A DNA stretch of 45,697 nt from a virus: positions 1-45,697 of IMG/VR virus record IMGVR_UViG_3300029787_004840; one strand, 5' to 3'. The translations under genes and the position numbers were made by a program. Numbering within the stretch: the first letter of the stretch is position 1; each line of letters starts with the position of its first letter. Shown here one piece after another: positions 1 through 8,553 of the stretch. The notes under the pieces are model-generated. The model had not been told where the DNA came from. It saw nothing but the letters and a program-made list of their open reading frames with translations, and ran no database searches.

Positions 1-2
1 CC

Positions 3-449
<447 letters not shown>

Positions 450-493
450 ACCAACTCCGAAGTGTTTACGCTTTTCGTGTTGGAACTTCGCTG

Positions 494-533
494 ACTCCCC
501 CTAATTCCTGTGTTTTAGGGGGAGTTTTTGTTT
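494..533 (+). terminator. Strong intrinsic terminator
   Basis: A perfect 11-bp inverted repeat, ACTCCCCCTAA (494-504) and TTAGGGGGAGT (515-525), encloses a 10-nt loop and runs into TTTTTGTTT. It closes the unit ending at 449. The GGGGGAG of its 3' arm could act as a Shine-Dalgarno for a TTG at 532, but the next gene more likely starts at ATG 559. Confidence 0.93.
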
Positions 534-544
534 GGCTATTCTAC

Positions 545-553
545 TATATAATA
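545..553 (+). promoter_or_regulatory. T4-late-like promoter box TATATAATA
   Basis: TATATAATA ends exactly 5 nt before the ATG at 559, with no Shine-Dalgarno between. T4 late promoters (TATAAATA) start transcription about six bases past the box, which would put the mRNA 5' end on the start codon. The same 9-mer with the same spacing occurs at 15288. It lies just after the terminator, as expected for a new unit. Confidence 0.55.
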
Positions 554-558
554 ATGAC

Positions 559-783
559 ATGAATTGGAAAAACAAACTTTATACGGTTATCTTAGAGAAA
601 AAGGGCGAAGATCGCCATGCAGCTATTTCTAAAAATGTTGCAAAAATTAAAACTATGCCCGATGGGCCTGAGAGAGATGCTCTCAAGGCGAGCACCCTGA
701 AGCTGATCAGTGGTGGAAGGGAAAGCGGTCAGGGTGCTATAGAAACTGCGCCAAAACCAAAGTCTCAAACTAAACTATCTTAG
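559..783 (+). CDS. Small hypothetical protein (74 aa)
   Basis: I start this at ATG 559 (MNWKNKLYTV). A longer TTG start at 532 would overlap the promoter box and abut the terminator. The product is small, basic and hydrophilic, with a Pro/Lys-rich tail. No signal peptide, membrane segment or recognisable domain is visible. It sits alone between a terminator upstream and a convergent glycosyltransferase-like gene, whose end it overlaps by 14 nt (770-783). The mRNA is probably leaderless because the TATA box is only 5 nt upstream of the ATG. Function unknown. Confidence 0.6.
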   Translation: MNWKNKLYTVILEKKGEDRHAAISKNVAKIKTMPDGPERDALKASTLKLISGGRESGQGAIETAPKPKSQTKLS

Positions 784-1459
784 CAGGTAGGTGTTTCCCG
801 TATTGTTTTAAGAAAGCTTCCCTATTTCTATGCCAGGAATCTCTTCCTGCTAGTTCTCCTATAGATTCATGCCTTAATTGAATTGGGATTGTATAATTTT
901 TCTTTCCTTTTAAAAATGTTTGAAAAGTATAGAAGATGTCATAAAAGTCCCATCTACCTACGAACTTCTTAGGCTGTGTAAGCTGTATTGAGTCAAGCGT
1001 TCTTTTTGTCGCAGCTAAGAATACACCATCCATTACGACAACTTCACCTAGTTGACCAAAAAAAGTAGCGTCCATAGTGCTTATATCTTTTCCATGAAAT
1101 ACATAACCACTGTGTGACCCTGCTTTCCATTGCTCCATATCCCACCACACACCGCTCTTGGCAAAATGTCTTGTTCCCGCTGCGCCAACAAATCCTGTGT
1201 CAGATTGTGACAACTTTTCTTTGAGTAGTTGGGTAAATACCTCTGGGCGAGTTAGTACTTCAATATCGTCATGACATAAAATTATGATATCTTCAGGATC
1301 TGCATTTACATCTTCTATTCCTTTTTCGTATGCTCTAAATATAGAATGCTCCCCTATTAATAATTTTGATTCTATGTCGCAAGATTTAAAGAACTCTAAT
1401 AGTTTAGTAGTGGTGGGAGAAAGTTCCCCACGGGTACAAGTTAAGGAATAAATTTTCAT
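770..1459 (-). CDS. Glycosyltransferase-like protein (GT2 / PF13712 type)
   Basis: This 229-aa protein looks like a short GT-A nucleotide-sugar transferase of the 'glycosyltransferase like family' (PF13712). The candidate metal/nucleotide-sugar motif is ILCHDDIEVL (residues 60-69, D64/D65), where a DXD-like pair follows a hydrophobic strand. An acceptor-side strand VMDGVFLA (142-149), WDFYD (170-174) and a conserved-looking C-terminal HESIGE (197-202) followed by basic/aromatic residues also fit. No signal peptide or membrane segment is seen, so it should act in the cytoplasm. It is inverted relative to the head genes and its ATG shares two bases with the terL ATG (CATG, 1457-1460). It might decorate a virion protein, modified DNA or a host glycan; the sequence does not say which. 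Confidence 0.75.
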   Translation of the reverse strand: MKIYSLTCTRGELSPTTTKLLEFFKSCDIESKLLIGEHSIFRAYEKGIEDVNADPEDIIILCHDDIEVLTRPEVFTQLLKEKLSQSDTGFVGAAGTRHFAKSGVWWDMEQWKAGSHSGYVFHGKDISTMDATFFGQLGEVVVMDGVFLAATKRTLDSIQLTQPKKFVGRWDFYDIFYTFQTFLKGKKNYTIPIQLRHESIGELAGRDSWHRNREAFLKQYGKHLPAKIV

Positions 1460-2999
1460 GGAAAAAACAGTTTTAGACGAATTTAAGAGGTGTAAAGAAG
1501 ATCCGATCTACTTTATGAGCAATTATGTTAAAGTAACACACCCAGTAAGAGGTTTAGTGCCCTTTAAATTATACCCCTTCCAACAAAAGATTGTTACAGA
1601 AATTGAGCAGAATCGTTTCAATATATTAAGAAAATTTAGACAGGCGGGATGTACCACTATTGCTTCCGCATATTCATTATGGTTAGCAGTGTTTAAGCGG
1701 GATCAATCAATCATTATTTTATCTAAGGGAGACACTGAAGCTACTGAAGTTTTGGACAGAATTAAAGTAATGTATGAAGAGCTACCTGCTTTCTTGCAGC
1801 CTGGGATATCTGAAGATAACAAGCACACTCTTAAATTAAAAAATAGGTCTGTTATAAAATCAAGGCCTTCAGGAAAACAGTCAGGTAGATCTTTAGCGGG
1901 ATCATTTTTAATTATTGACGAAGCAGCGTTCGTTGAAGCTATTGATACCATTTGGGCTGCTGTTTATCCAATTATTTCAACAGGAGGTAGAGCATTTATT
2001 CTTTCGACAGTTAATGGTTTAGGGAATTGGTTTTACGAGACATACACAAGGGCCATAGAAAAAGCAAATTCCTTTAATGCTATTGATATTCGATGGCAAG
2101 AACACCCTGAATACTTTAGAAACCCTAATTTTGAATATATTTATGAGGAGATGGAACATAGAACCCCTCCATTTCATATTGAAGATTGGGAAAAGGTAAC
2201 AAAATCAAACATGCCGCGTAAACAGTGGCTACAAGAGTATGAATGTGAATTTTTGGGAACAGGTGATACCTTTTTAGATGGCTCTTTATTATCTCATTTA
2301 GCAGAGTGTGTAAATGACGAATATTATATAAAATATAATAATAGAATGCGGGTATGGAAAGATCCTGAGCCTTATTATGAATATATTATTGGTGTTGATA
2401 CTGCTTTAGGTAGAGACAGAGATTACTCAGCCGCTCAAATTATCAATGCATACAATGGAGAAGTTGTAGCAGAGTTTTATAGCAATAAGACCCCTATTAA
2501 TGAATTTGCGGAAATTTTAAATACCGAGGGGCTATATTATAATATTGCTAATATTGTCGTAGAGAGAAATACCGTAGGTAATCATGTGATTGATCTATTA
2601 TATAATGATCATGAATATGAAAATCTATGGCATGATTCAAAGTCTTTAGCAGGGTTCCAGGTCACGATGAAAAATCGAGATACTATTTTAACTGAATTAG
2701 AAGAGAGTATTAGAACTAATGTTCTAAAAATTAACTCTAAGAGAACTTTAAATGAACTAAATACTTTTGTAATAAGTAACTCAGGGAAAATAACGGCAGA
2801 CAGAGGCAAGCATGATGATCTAATTATGAGTTTATGTCTAGCTAATCATATTTTAAAAGCACATCGAGAGAGTGATACAGTTGAATTTAGTAACGAAAGT
2901 GCTTTTAATTTAACTCCCGACACTAAAAATAAAACTAAATTCCCCATAATAACTAACGGGGGGCCAAAAATAGAAGATTTAACATGGTTGATAAAATAA
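1458..2999 (+). CDS. terL: Terminase large subunit (gp17-like)
   Basis: This is the motor that translocates and cuts phage DNA during packaging at the portal. The 513-aa protein has an N-terminal ATPase with an adenine-binding YPFQQ (39-43), a P-loop-like RKFRQAGCTT (58-67), Walker B LIIDEAAF (151-158, D154/E155) and coupling motif ILSTVNG (181-187). The C-terminal RNase H-like nuclease has IGVDTALG (D314), VVER (E369) and GKHDDL (D453/D454). The usual P-loop lysine is Cys65, with Lys59 upstream, as in the deviant Walker A of other terminases. AAGGA at 1443-1447 serves as ribosome site. It overlaps the portal gene by 16 nt, suggesting translational coupling. No small-terminase gene is recognisable nearby. 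Confidence 0.96.
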   Translation: MEKTVLDEFKRCKEDPIYFMSNYVKVTHPVRGLVPFKLYPFQQKIVTEIEQNRFNILRKFRQAGCTTIASAYSLWLAVFKRDQSIIILSKGDTEATEVLDRIKVMYEELPAFLQPGISEDNKHTLKLKNRSVIKSRPSGKQSGRSLAGSFLIIDEAAFVEAIDTIWAAVYPIISTGGRAFILSTVNGLGNWFYETYTRAIEKANSFNAIDIRWQEHPEYFRNPNFEYIYEEMEHRTPPFHIEDWEKVTKSNMPRKQWLQEYECEFLGTGDTFLDGSLLSHLAECVNDEYYIKYNNRMRVWKDPEPYYEYIIGVDTALGRDRDYSAAQIINAYNGEVVAEFYSNKTPINEFAEILNTEGLYYNIANIVVERNTVGNHVIDLLYNDHEYENLWHDSKSLAGFQVTMKNRDTILTELEESIRTNVLKINSKRTLNELNTFVISNSGKITADRGKHDDLIMSLCLANHILKAHRESDTVEFSNESAFNLTPDTKNKTKFPIITNGGPKIEDLTWLIK

Positions 3000-4750
3000 A
3001 TAAACAGCTTGATGAAGATGGAGGCCAGTCAACATGGGCCAATTATGGAACAAAAGGACCCTATTACTATCCAAGAGGTGCATTAGGCAAGTTCTTTGCT
3101 AGATTCTTCGCTTCTCCTGCACAAAGTATTGTTGCTAAAGATTTTGAAGGGGGAGAAGAGGGGAATTTAAACGGAGACACTACACTACCTAACTCAGATG
3201 TGAAAAAAGAGTCGGGCGGTCTGGCATTTACCATGAACCGAGCTACCCCAGTGTACTCGGAGATTGAACGAACTAGAAAGTCACGCTATAGAGATTACGA
3301 AAAGATGGATGAGTACCCTGAAGTGGGTGCTGCGTTTGATGTTTATGCAGATGATTGTACTCAACGTGATACACAAAGAAAAAGATGGCATGTAAAGACA
3401 GAAAGCCCAGAAATAGTTAATGAAATAAACTCATTATTTGAAAAAATTGAGCTTGATAGAGTCTATTTTGATATATGCAGAAATGCAGTAAAATTTGGAG
3501 ATTGTTTTATTGAGTTAATTGCGGATATTAATAATCCTAGCAGGGGTATTCAGAAAATTAAAGTATTAAATCCAAATTATGTCATTCGAGTAGAAGATGA
3601 TTACGGTTATTTAAAAACTTTTCTACAACAAATACCTAGCAAAACTACTTTAGAGCCATCACTCTCACAAATGGACGAAACAGGAAGTAAAGAGAGTAAG
3701 TATATTGAACTTGATAAAAATCAAATTGTTCATTTTCGGTTATTTACCTCTGATCCTAAGTTTTACCCATATGGTAAGTCTGTTGCAGCCTACGGTGTCC
3801 AAACTTTTAGGTCTTTGCGACTTATGGAAGATGCAATGCTAATTTATCGATTAGCTAGAGCGCCAGAAAGACGCATTTTTTACATTGATGTTGGAAATTT
3901 ACCCTCAAGCAAAGCTGAATTATTTATAGAACGTGTAAAAGAAAAATTTAAAAAAGAAAAGTACTACCGAGGGAACGGTATGGATGCAAGATACAACCCT
4001 TTAGCTGCAGATGAAGACTTTTTTGTTCCAATTAAAGGAAATCAAGGCACTAGAATCGAAACGTTGCCAGGAGCTACGAATTTAGGAGAAGTAACTGATG
4101 TTTCTTACTTTAGAGATAAGCTTTTAGCCTCTCTGAAAGTACCTAAAGATTATGTGGTTTCTACAAAGGACGCTGCTCCTGAGAGAAAGGCTAATCTTTC
4201 TGAACTAGATGTAAAATTTGCAAGAGCAGTTGCGCGAGTACAGCATGATATCGAAACAGGGCTTGAGTTAGTAGCTAAACGACATTTGGTGATGAAAAAT
4301 TACCCAAATTCGTTAATTAATAGCTTGAGGATTGAGCTACCTGATCCTTCTGATAGATTCACCAAGAGACAGTTAGAGATTGATTCAGCTAGACTAGCAA
4401 TTATTCAAACTGTAACACAAACACAGTTATTCCCAAAAGATTACATCTACAAAGAATACTATGATATGAGTGAAGGTGAAATTCAGGTTGTGAAGAATCA
4501 GCTTAAGCAAGAATCGGAAGACTCTGCTTACCAGCAACAAGAGCTTAATCAGATATCACCAGGTGCAGGAGAACTTCCACAAGGAAATACTCCAGGAGGT
4601 TTAGCTTCCACTCCCACACAAGCTCAACGGGAAGACGCAGAATTTAAAGAGCTAATCAGTTTTACAGATAAACGAAGAAAAACAACACCCTATAGGGTAG
4701 AAGAAAGTAATGCTTGGCAAAGAATTTTGTCAAAAATAACAAAATCTTAA
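2984..4750 (+). CDS. Portal protein (gp20-like)
   Basis: The 588-aa product is a T4-type portal, the dodecameric ring through which DNA enters the head and on which the prohead is nucleated. The characteristic region is around residues 83-135 (MNRATPVYSEIER, then DEYPEVGAAFDVYADDCTQ). After it comes a long mixed alpha/beta body with the segment VAAYGVQTFRSLRLMEDAML and the wing/stem-like FRDKLLASLKVPKDYV. The Gln/Pro-rich C-terminus looks disordered. It is slightly longer than T4 gp20 (524 aa). It starts inside the last codons of terL, so the two are probably coupled, and it ends 56 nt before the next gene, in a gap that holds a promoter-like box. Confidence 0.93.
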   Translation: MVDKINKQLDEDGGQSTWANYGTKGPYYYPRGALGKFFARFFASPAQSIVAKDFEGGEEGNLNGDTTLPNSDVKKESGGLAFTMNRATPVYSEIERTRKSRYRDYEKMDEYPEVGAAFDVYADDCTQRDTQRKRWHVKTESPEIVNEINSLFEKIELDRVYFDICRNAVKFGDCFIELIADINNPSRGIQKIKVLNPNYVIRVEDDYGYLKTFLQQIPSKTTLEPSLSQMDETGSKESKYIELDKNQIVHFRLFTSDPKFYPYGKSVAAYGVQTFRSLRLMEDAMLIYRLARAPERRIFYIDVGNLPSSKAELFIERVKEKFKKEKYYRGNGMDARYNPLAADEDFFVPIKGNQGTRIETLPGATNLGEVTDVSYFRDKLLASLKVPKDYVVSTKDAAPERKANLSELDVKFARAVARVQHDIETGLELVAKRHLVMKNYPNSLINSLRIELPDPSDRFTKRQLEIDSARLAIIQTVTQTQLFPKDYIYKEYYDMSEGEIQVVKNQLKQESEDSAYQQQELNQISPGAGELPQGNTPGGLASTPTQAQREDAEFKELISFTDKRRKTTPYRVEESNAWQRILSKITKS

Positions 4751-4756
4751 AAAATA

Positions 4757-4787
4757 TGCTAACTGATTGTAGTATATAAAGTTAGCA
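4757..4787 (+). promoter_or_regulatory. TATATAAA promoter box inside inverted repeat
   Basis: The 56-nt gap after the portal gene contains TATATAAA (4773-4780) between the inverted repeats TGCTAAC (4757-4763) and GTTAGCA (4781-4787). A late-type box at this site would start transcripts near 4786, leaving about 20 nt of leader with AGGAG (4791-4795) before ATG 4807. The repeat could be an operator or an mRNA 5' hairpin; there is no U-tract, so it is not a typical terminator. Confidence 0.5.
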
Positions 4788-4806
4788 CTTAGGAGTAAAT
4801 AAATAA

Positions 4807-6558
4807 ATGTTTGATCATATTTTTGAAAATAGAGATAAGAAAGTAACCAATATAGTTAAGTTATGTGACTATTTGGGAAGGTCACTTAGGGAAAATGTAG
4901 AAATTTTCTCTATAGATGATTCAGATAATAAAGTAACCTTTATTACAGAAGAAGGAAAAATTATAGCAGGTAACTATGATTTCACAGGAAATGTTTCTTT
5001 AACTAATATCCAAGTTGAAAGTGATGATTTATTCAGAGATGACGCTCAATTTGATGAGTTTGTAGATTATAAAATATCTAACTTTATTCATAATATATTC
5101 GAAGAGGATTTTGTTGAAGCGGATACTAGCTTTAACAAAGTCCTTCAACTTTGGGAGAGTAGAGTTAAATTCTCATCAGTTAAGAAAAAACTTTACGAAA
5201 AGTCGCAGAAGTTCAACGGGACTAATAGGATCATAGAAAGTGATGAATTTCAAAAAATGGTCGAGATTGCACCTCAAATTGTTGAGTTTTTAAAAGAAAA
5301 CAAGAACTTAGTGGCAATTCCAGAAGTTAAAAACATGATTCGTTTATCCTCCTCTGTTGCTCAAGCATTTGATGTGCCTAAATTATCTACAGATGATTTA
5401 AATGAGTCCTCCTATTCTATCCCTAATACAGTTAACCATAGTATTTATGAGATGATCTGCAAACAAGAATTAGTCAGAAAAGAATTGGTTGAGTCAAAAA
5501 ATAACTTTGATTTAATTTGGTTAAACAATGATAAGGTCTCAAAGCTCTCTTCCTTGGTTTATGAGGAAAACGAAGAGACAATCCTGCGTTCCCTTGTAGA
5601 AGCTATCTGTGATGTCCCTTACTTAGCCTTAGCTACTAAGCGTCAAATTACAGATACTCTAACAAGTAATTTAGAGCTAAATGAAAGTATTAAAGTTAGT
5701 GTTAAAGATATTAAGACTTTCAGTAGTGTACTTTTTGAGCAAAAGAAGCCACTAAAAAAACTTTTCGTTTCTATGTTAAATGAAAAGTATGGAATCAGTG
5801 TTCAAAATTTAAAGGACATTCCTACTTTTAAAAGCTTACTAAATACCCAAGTGTTAATCTTTGAGGCTATTTCCAAACTTAGCCCTAAAGGGTCTGTAGT
5901 TAAAGAAGTACTTTCCGAAGCAAGCCAAATGTTAAAAAACAAAAACGGTGTTGAATCAATTGATGTTAATCACTTTATTGAATTACTTTTTGAAAAAGCA
6001 GAGTATTTTGATGTTCTTCTTTCCGATCCTATTATTGATGATTTATCATTAAAAGAAACGTTTTCAAATATTGATTCAATCGACGAATTAGTCGCCTCCA
6101 TTTTAGAAAATAAAGAAAAAGGCTATAAAGGGATCGAGGGCGGAACTAAGGAGGCTGAGGAAAAAGAAAAAGAACTAAAAATGGCTGCTGATGATGAGGA
6201 GGAATCTGATGAGAAAAAGCCAAAGAAGAAGAAGAAACTATCTAAAAAGCAATCAAAAACAATGGACACCGATAAAGACGGAGATATTGATGCTGAGGAT
6301 TTAGCAAATCTTCGTAATGACGAAACTCAAATTGAAGACGAGCCTCGCGTAGATGAAGAACCTAAGGTCGAGGCTATGCCAGAAGTGCCTGAAGAAGATA
6401 CAGAGCAGGAGGAAACTTCAGAGCCTGTTGAAGATACAGCAAAAGAAACTCCAACATCAGATGAGATTATGGCTGACTTTAAAAACTTTGAAGATATTCT
6501 TAATTCAATTAACTTCGACGATATCGAGACTGAAGAAGAAGGGGATGAATCAGAATGA
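4807..6558 (+). CDS. Acidic EF-hand structural protein, possible prohead core
   Basis: This 583-aa protein sits immediately after the portal, where T4 relatives carry prohead core and protease genes. Residues 1-430 are rich in helix-forming and charged residues with no protease motif that I can see. Residues about 440-480 are a Lys/Glu-rich stretch. DTDKDGDIDAED (487-498) fits the canonical EF-hand calcium loop, with acidic residues at positions 1, 3, 5, 9 and 12 and Gly at 6. The last 80 residues are extremely acidic. Acidic, helical, low-complexity composition is typical of scaffold proteins, which supports a prohead core role, but this is inference from position and composition. The ribosome site is AGGAG at 4791-4795, and a promoter-like box lies upstream. 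Confidence 0.6.
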   Translation: MFDHIFENRDKKVTNIVKLCDYLGRSLRENVEIFSIDDSDNKVTFITEEGKIIAGNYDFTGNVSLTNIQVESDDLFRDDAQFDEFVDYKISNFIHNIFEEDFVEADTSFNKVLQLWESRVKFSSVKKKLYEKSQKFNGTNRIIESDEFQKMVEIAPQIVEFLKENKNLVAIPEVKNMIRLSSSVAQAFDVPKLSTDDLNESSYSIPNTVNHSIYEMICKQELVRKELVESKNNFDLIWLNNDKVSKLSSLVYEENEETILRSLVEAICDVPYLALATKRQITDTLTSNLELNESIKVSVKDIKTFSSVLFEQKKPLKKLFVSMLNEKYGISVQNLKDIPTFKSLLNTQVLIFEAISKLSPKGSVVKEVLSEASQMLKNKNGVESIDVNHFIELLFEKAEYFDVLLSDPIIDDLSLKETFSNIDSIDELVASILENKEKGYKGIEGGTKEAEEKEKELKMAADDEEESDEKKPKKKKKLSKKQSKTMDTDKDGDIDAEDLANLRNDETQIEDEPRVDEEPKVEAMPEVPEEDTEQEETSEPVEDTAKETPTSDEIMADFKNFEDILNSINFDDIETEEEGDESE

Positions 6559-7337
6559 CTCAAAGAGATACTTTTCTACCTGTATGCAAACTAGTTACCA
6601 TAGCTGATAATGACGTAGCAGATGTTTCTTTAGCTAGAACGGCCACTTTTCTTGAGAAAGTTACTTTAGGCAGTCTTAATGTTAATGACGGTACTGACTT
6701 CACTGACTCAACTACTTCTGGGTTTACAGAGGGTACTAATACTTTTAGCGTAAGTGGTGGGATAGGTGCTGATGCTCTTCCCGCAGTAGGGACAAGTGCT
6801 ACTTTTGAAGTGATCGTTGAGCGTAATCGACCAAGAACTGATAAGGGTCTAACAGTAAAAGAAATTAATATTACAGAAAAAGGCGCTTATCAGTATGCTT
6901 CTGTAGGTCTGGCTGCGCCAAGTGCTTTGGGCGTTTTAAGCAATGGTAGAAATCCTGCGGGGGCTCACACAACTGCTTCTGCAACATTTACTCTTGATTT
7001 TGCACCTGAAACTGGTGCTGTTCCATATGTAACAGTTACAAATGTGAGCGGAGATTCAGGCTACTTTCGCGTGTTCCCCTCTTCTGGGGCAGGCTTGTAT
7101 ACCTCAGGCACGGCAGCTAATGTACTGGCTGGGGCTGAGGGTGTAGACACTTCTGGGTTTGCTGGGATTATTGGTGCGGCAGGAACAACTGTTGTATTAA
7201 CATTACAACCTGCAGAGGCTGTAAATATTATTCATATTGAAAATCAAGTAAACGGTGTAGCGCAGTTCGCAGTGAACTATGGCGTGGTTAAGCAAGCTAA
7301 CCCCTTGCGTGATCAAAGCTATCCTGAAGTACTATGA
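6555..7337 (+). CDS. Putative virion structural protein (260 aa)
   Basis: The start overlaps the preceding stop as ATGA, so expression is coupled to the EF-hand gene. The protein is Ala/Gly/Thr/Val-rich with alternating hydrophobic stretches typical of beta-sandwich virion proteins, and has few Lys. Residues 1-45 begin with a compact TFLPVCKLVTIADND stretch. The C-terminus (AVNIIHIENQVNGVAQFAVNYG) looks like two beta strands. No enzyme motif is visible. Its place in a head/packaging run makes a capsid, vertex or decoration protein possible, but I cannot assign it. It does not resemble T4 gp21, gp22 or gp23. Confidence 0.55.
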   Translation: MTQRDTFLPVCKLVTIADNDVADVSLARTATFLEKVTLGSLNVNDGTDFTDSTTSGFTEGTNTFSVSGGIGADALPAVGTSATFEVIVERNRPRTDKGLTVKEINITEKGAYQYASVGLAAPSALGVLSNGRNPAGAHTTASATFTLDFAPETGAVPYVTVTNVSGDSGYFRVFPSSGAGLYTSGTAANVLAGAEGVDTSGFAGIIGAAGTTVVLTLQPAEAVNIIHIENQVNGVAQFAVNYGVVKQANPLRDQSYPEVL

Positions 7338-7801
7338 AAATATCGAACCTTACTAGTATTACTCCTGGTGCGCTAGGTAATATAACAGGGCATAGACTTG
7401 GTAGTACTACCTCTTTGATTTCTAGAAGAGGAGGAACAAGACAGGCTTCTATTACTTTTAGTAATGGTAAAGTTCCTGCTTTTACCATTACTGCTTTGAA
7501 AAGTTTTGCGCCAGGTAGAAAAGGTAATGACCTTAACTTTGGATGCGTTTTAGTCCCTGGGAGTAGGTATGTTTTATTTCTTTTCGAGGATGACAACGAT
7601 AAGTTGGATGGAACATTAAGTACTGCTGGACAAGCTGCTGGAGCGACTACTGCCGCAGGAATTGTCAATAAAGTAAACAGTAGTGCTATGAATGTATTTA
7701 TTAGGGCTACACTTCATACAGATGCTACCAACGTTAATTACACGGGACATTCTGCCGTCAATTTAGCTAATACTGATCCTCTACAAGGAGGGCGTGGGTA
7801 G
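7334..7801 (+). CDS. Putative virion structural protein (155 aa)
   Basis: It is coupled to the preceding gene by an ATGA overlap. The 155-aa product has a basic first half (SRRGGTRQASITFSNGKVP) and strands such as CVLVPGSRYVLFLFEDDND, followed by a Gly/Ala/Thr-rich tail. The composition suggests a small beta-rich capsid-associated or fibre-associated protein. I do not recognise the family. Its neighbours, a 260-aa protein and a C1q/TNF-like protein, look like members of the same assembly, because all three genes overlap and share Ser/Thr/Ala-rich composition. Confidence 0.5.
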   Translation: MKISNLTSITPGALGNITGHRLGSTTSLISRRGGTRQASITFSNGKVPAFTITALKSFAPGRKGNDLNFGCVLVPGSRYVLFLFEDDNDKLDGTLSTAGQAAGATTAAGIVNKVNSSAMNVFIRATLHTDATNVNYTGHSAVNLANTDPLQGGRG

Positions 7802-8553
7802 TGGCGGACAAAACACCTTTAAAGTTTGAATTTGATAGTACAACTCCGTCTTCTTTGGCGGAGTTTACTTCTTCTGATACTATTCCTATCATTAATGGCG
7901 GTACTGGTGTATCTTCATTGAGTAATTTTGATACGTCTTTATCTTCTTTGTTGCTTTTAAGAAATAATGTTTCCGCAACTACTGTATCGTCCACTGCATT
8001 TACAGGAGGAACAATTACAAGCACTAATGTTTCCTCCACGGTGGTAACTTCTCCTTCTATTACGGGTGCTGTAGTGGCTGCAACCGCTAGTGTTTCCTCT
8101 GCTGCGGTCTCAGGGGAAACTTTCAATGGAATGCCTTACCCTCCTCCCTTTGCATATATTCAGTTAACCGCAAATGATACTGCTTCGGCTGATGAAAAGC
8201 AGGTTGGGTATTCGAATACCCCAACTAGCGTTGTATCTAATGCAGCAGATATTTCTTGGGATGACACCGCTAAAAACTTTGTAATTCACAAAGCAGGAAC
8301 CTATGAGTGCGTAGGGAGACTCTTCTTTGAAGGAGGGTCTACACTGGTTACAGTCGAAGTTAGAAAAGAAGGTAGCCCAGTTAATACGGCAATACCCAGG
8401 GTACACACTACAGTAGATCCTGTCGAAAGGACAATTTCCGCTATATTCACCGCTGCCGCTACAGATGTAGTTGATGTTACTTACGACTCAGGATCAGGAC
8501 AAACACAAGCAGCAATAACAGGAACTACCGTAACGGTTAAGAGATTAAAATAA
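7801..8553 (+). CDS. Fibre-like protein with C1q/TNF-like C-terminal domain
   Basis: It starts at GTG 7801, overlapping the preceding TAG by one base (TAGTG). The N-terminal 110 residues are Ser/Thr/Val-rich and contain IPIINGGTGVSSLSNF, a GGTG motif common near shaft starts in phage fibres. Residues about 115-250 look like a C1q/TNF-type jelly roll: the strand pattern AGTYECVGRLFFEGG, LVTVEVRKEG, RTISAIFTAAATDVVDVTY and a terminal TVTVKRLK strand. Such domains trimerise and bind ligands. Because it lies with head genes rather than tail genes, it could be a head fibre or decoration spike. The function is inferred from the fold pattern only. Confidence 0.6.
   Translation: MADKTPLKFEFDSTTPSSLAEFTSSDTIPIINGGTGVSSLSNFDTSLSSLLLLRNNVSATTVSSTAFTGGTITSTNVSSTVVTSPSITGAVVAATASVSSAAVSGETFNGMPYPPPFAYIQLTANDTASADEKQVGYSNTPTSVVSNAADISWDDTAKNFVIHKAGTYECVGRLFFEGGSTLVTVEVRKEGSPVNTAIPRVHTTVDPVERTISAIFTAAATDVVDVTYDSGSGQTQAAITGTTVTVKRLK

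Noticed and set aside
532-558. TTG start at 532 for the 74-aa gene
   Set aside because: The added residues overlap the TATATAATA box, and the only Shine-Dalgarno is part of the terminator stem. ATG 559 is better placed relative to the promoter.
6327-6563. Long minus-strand and +2 frames opposite the acidic tail of the EF-hand gene
   Set aside because: They arise from the repetitive GAA/GAT-rich codons of the real gene and have only low-complexity Ser-rich translations.
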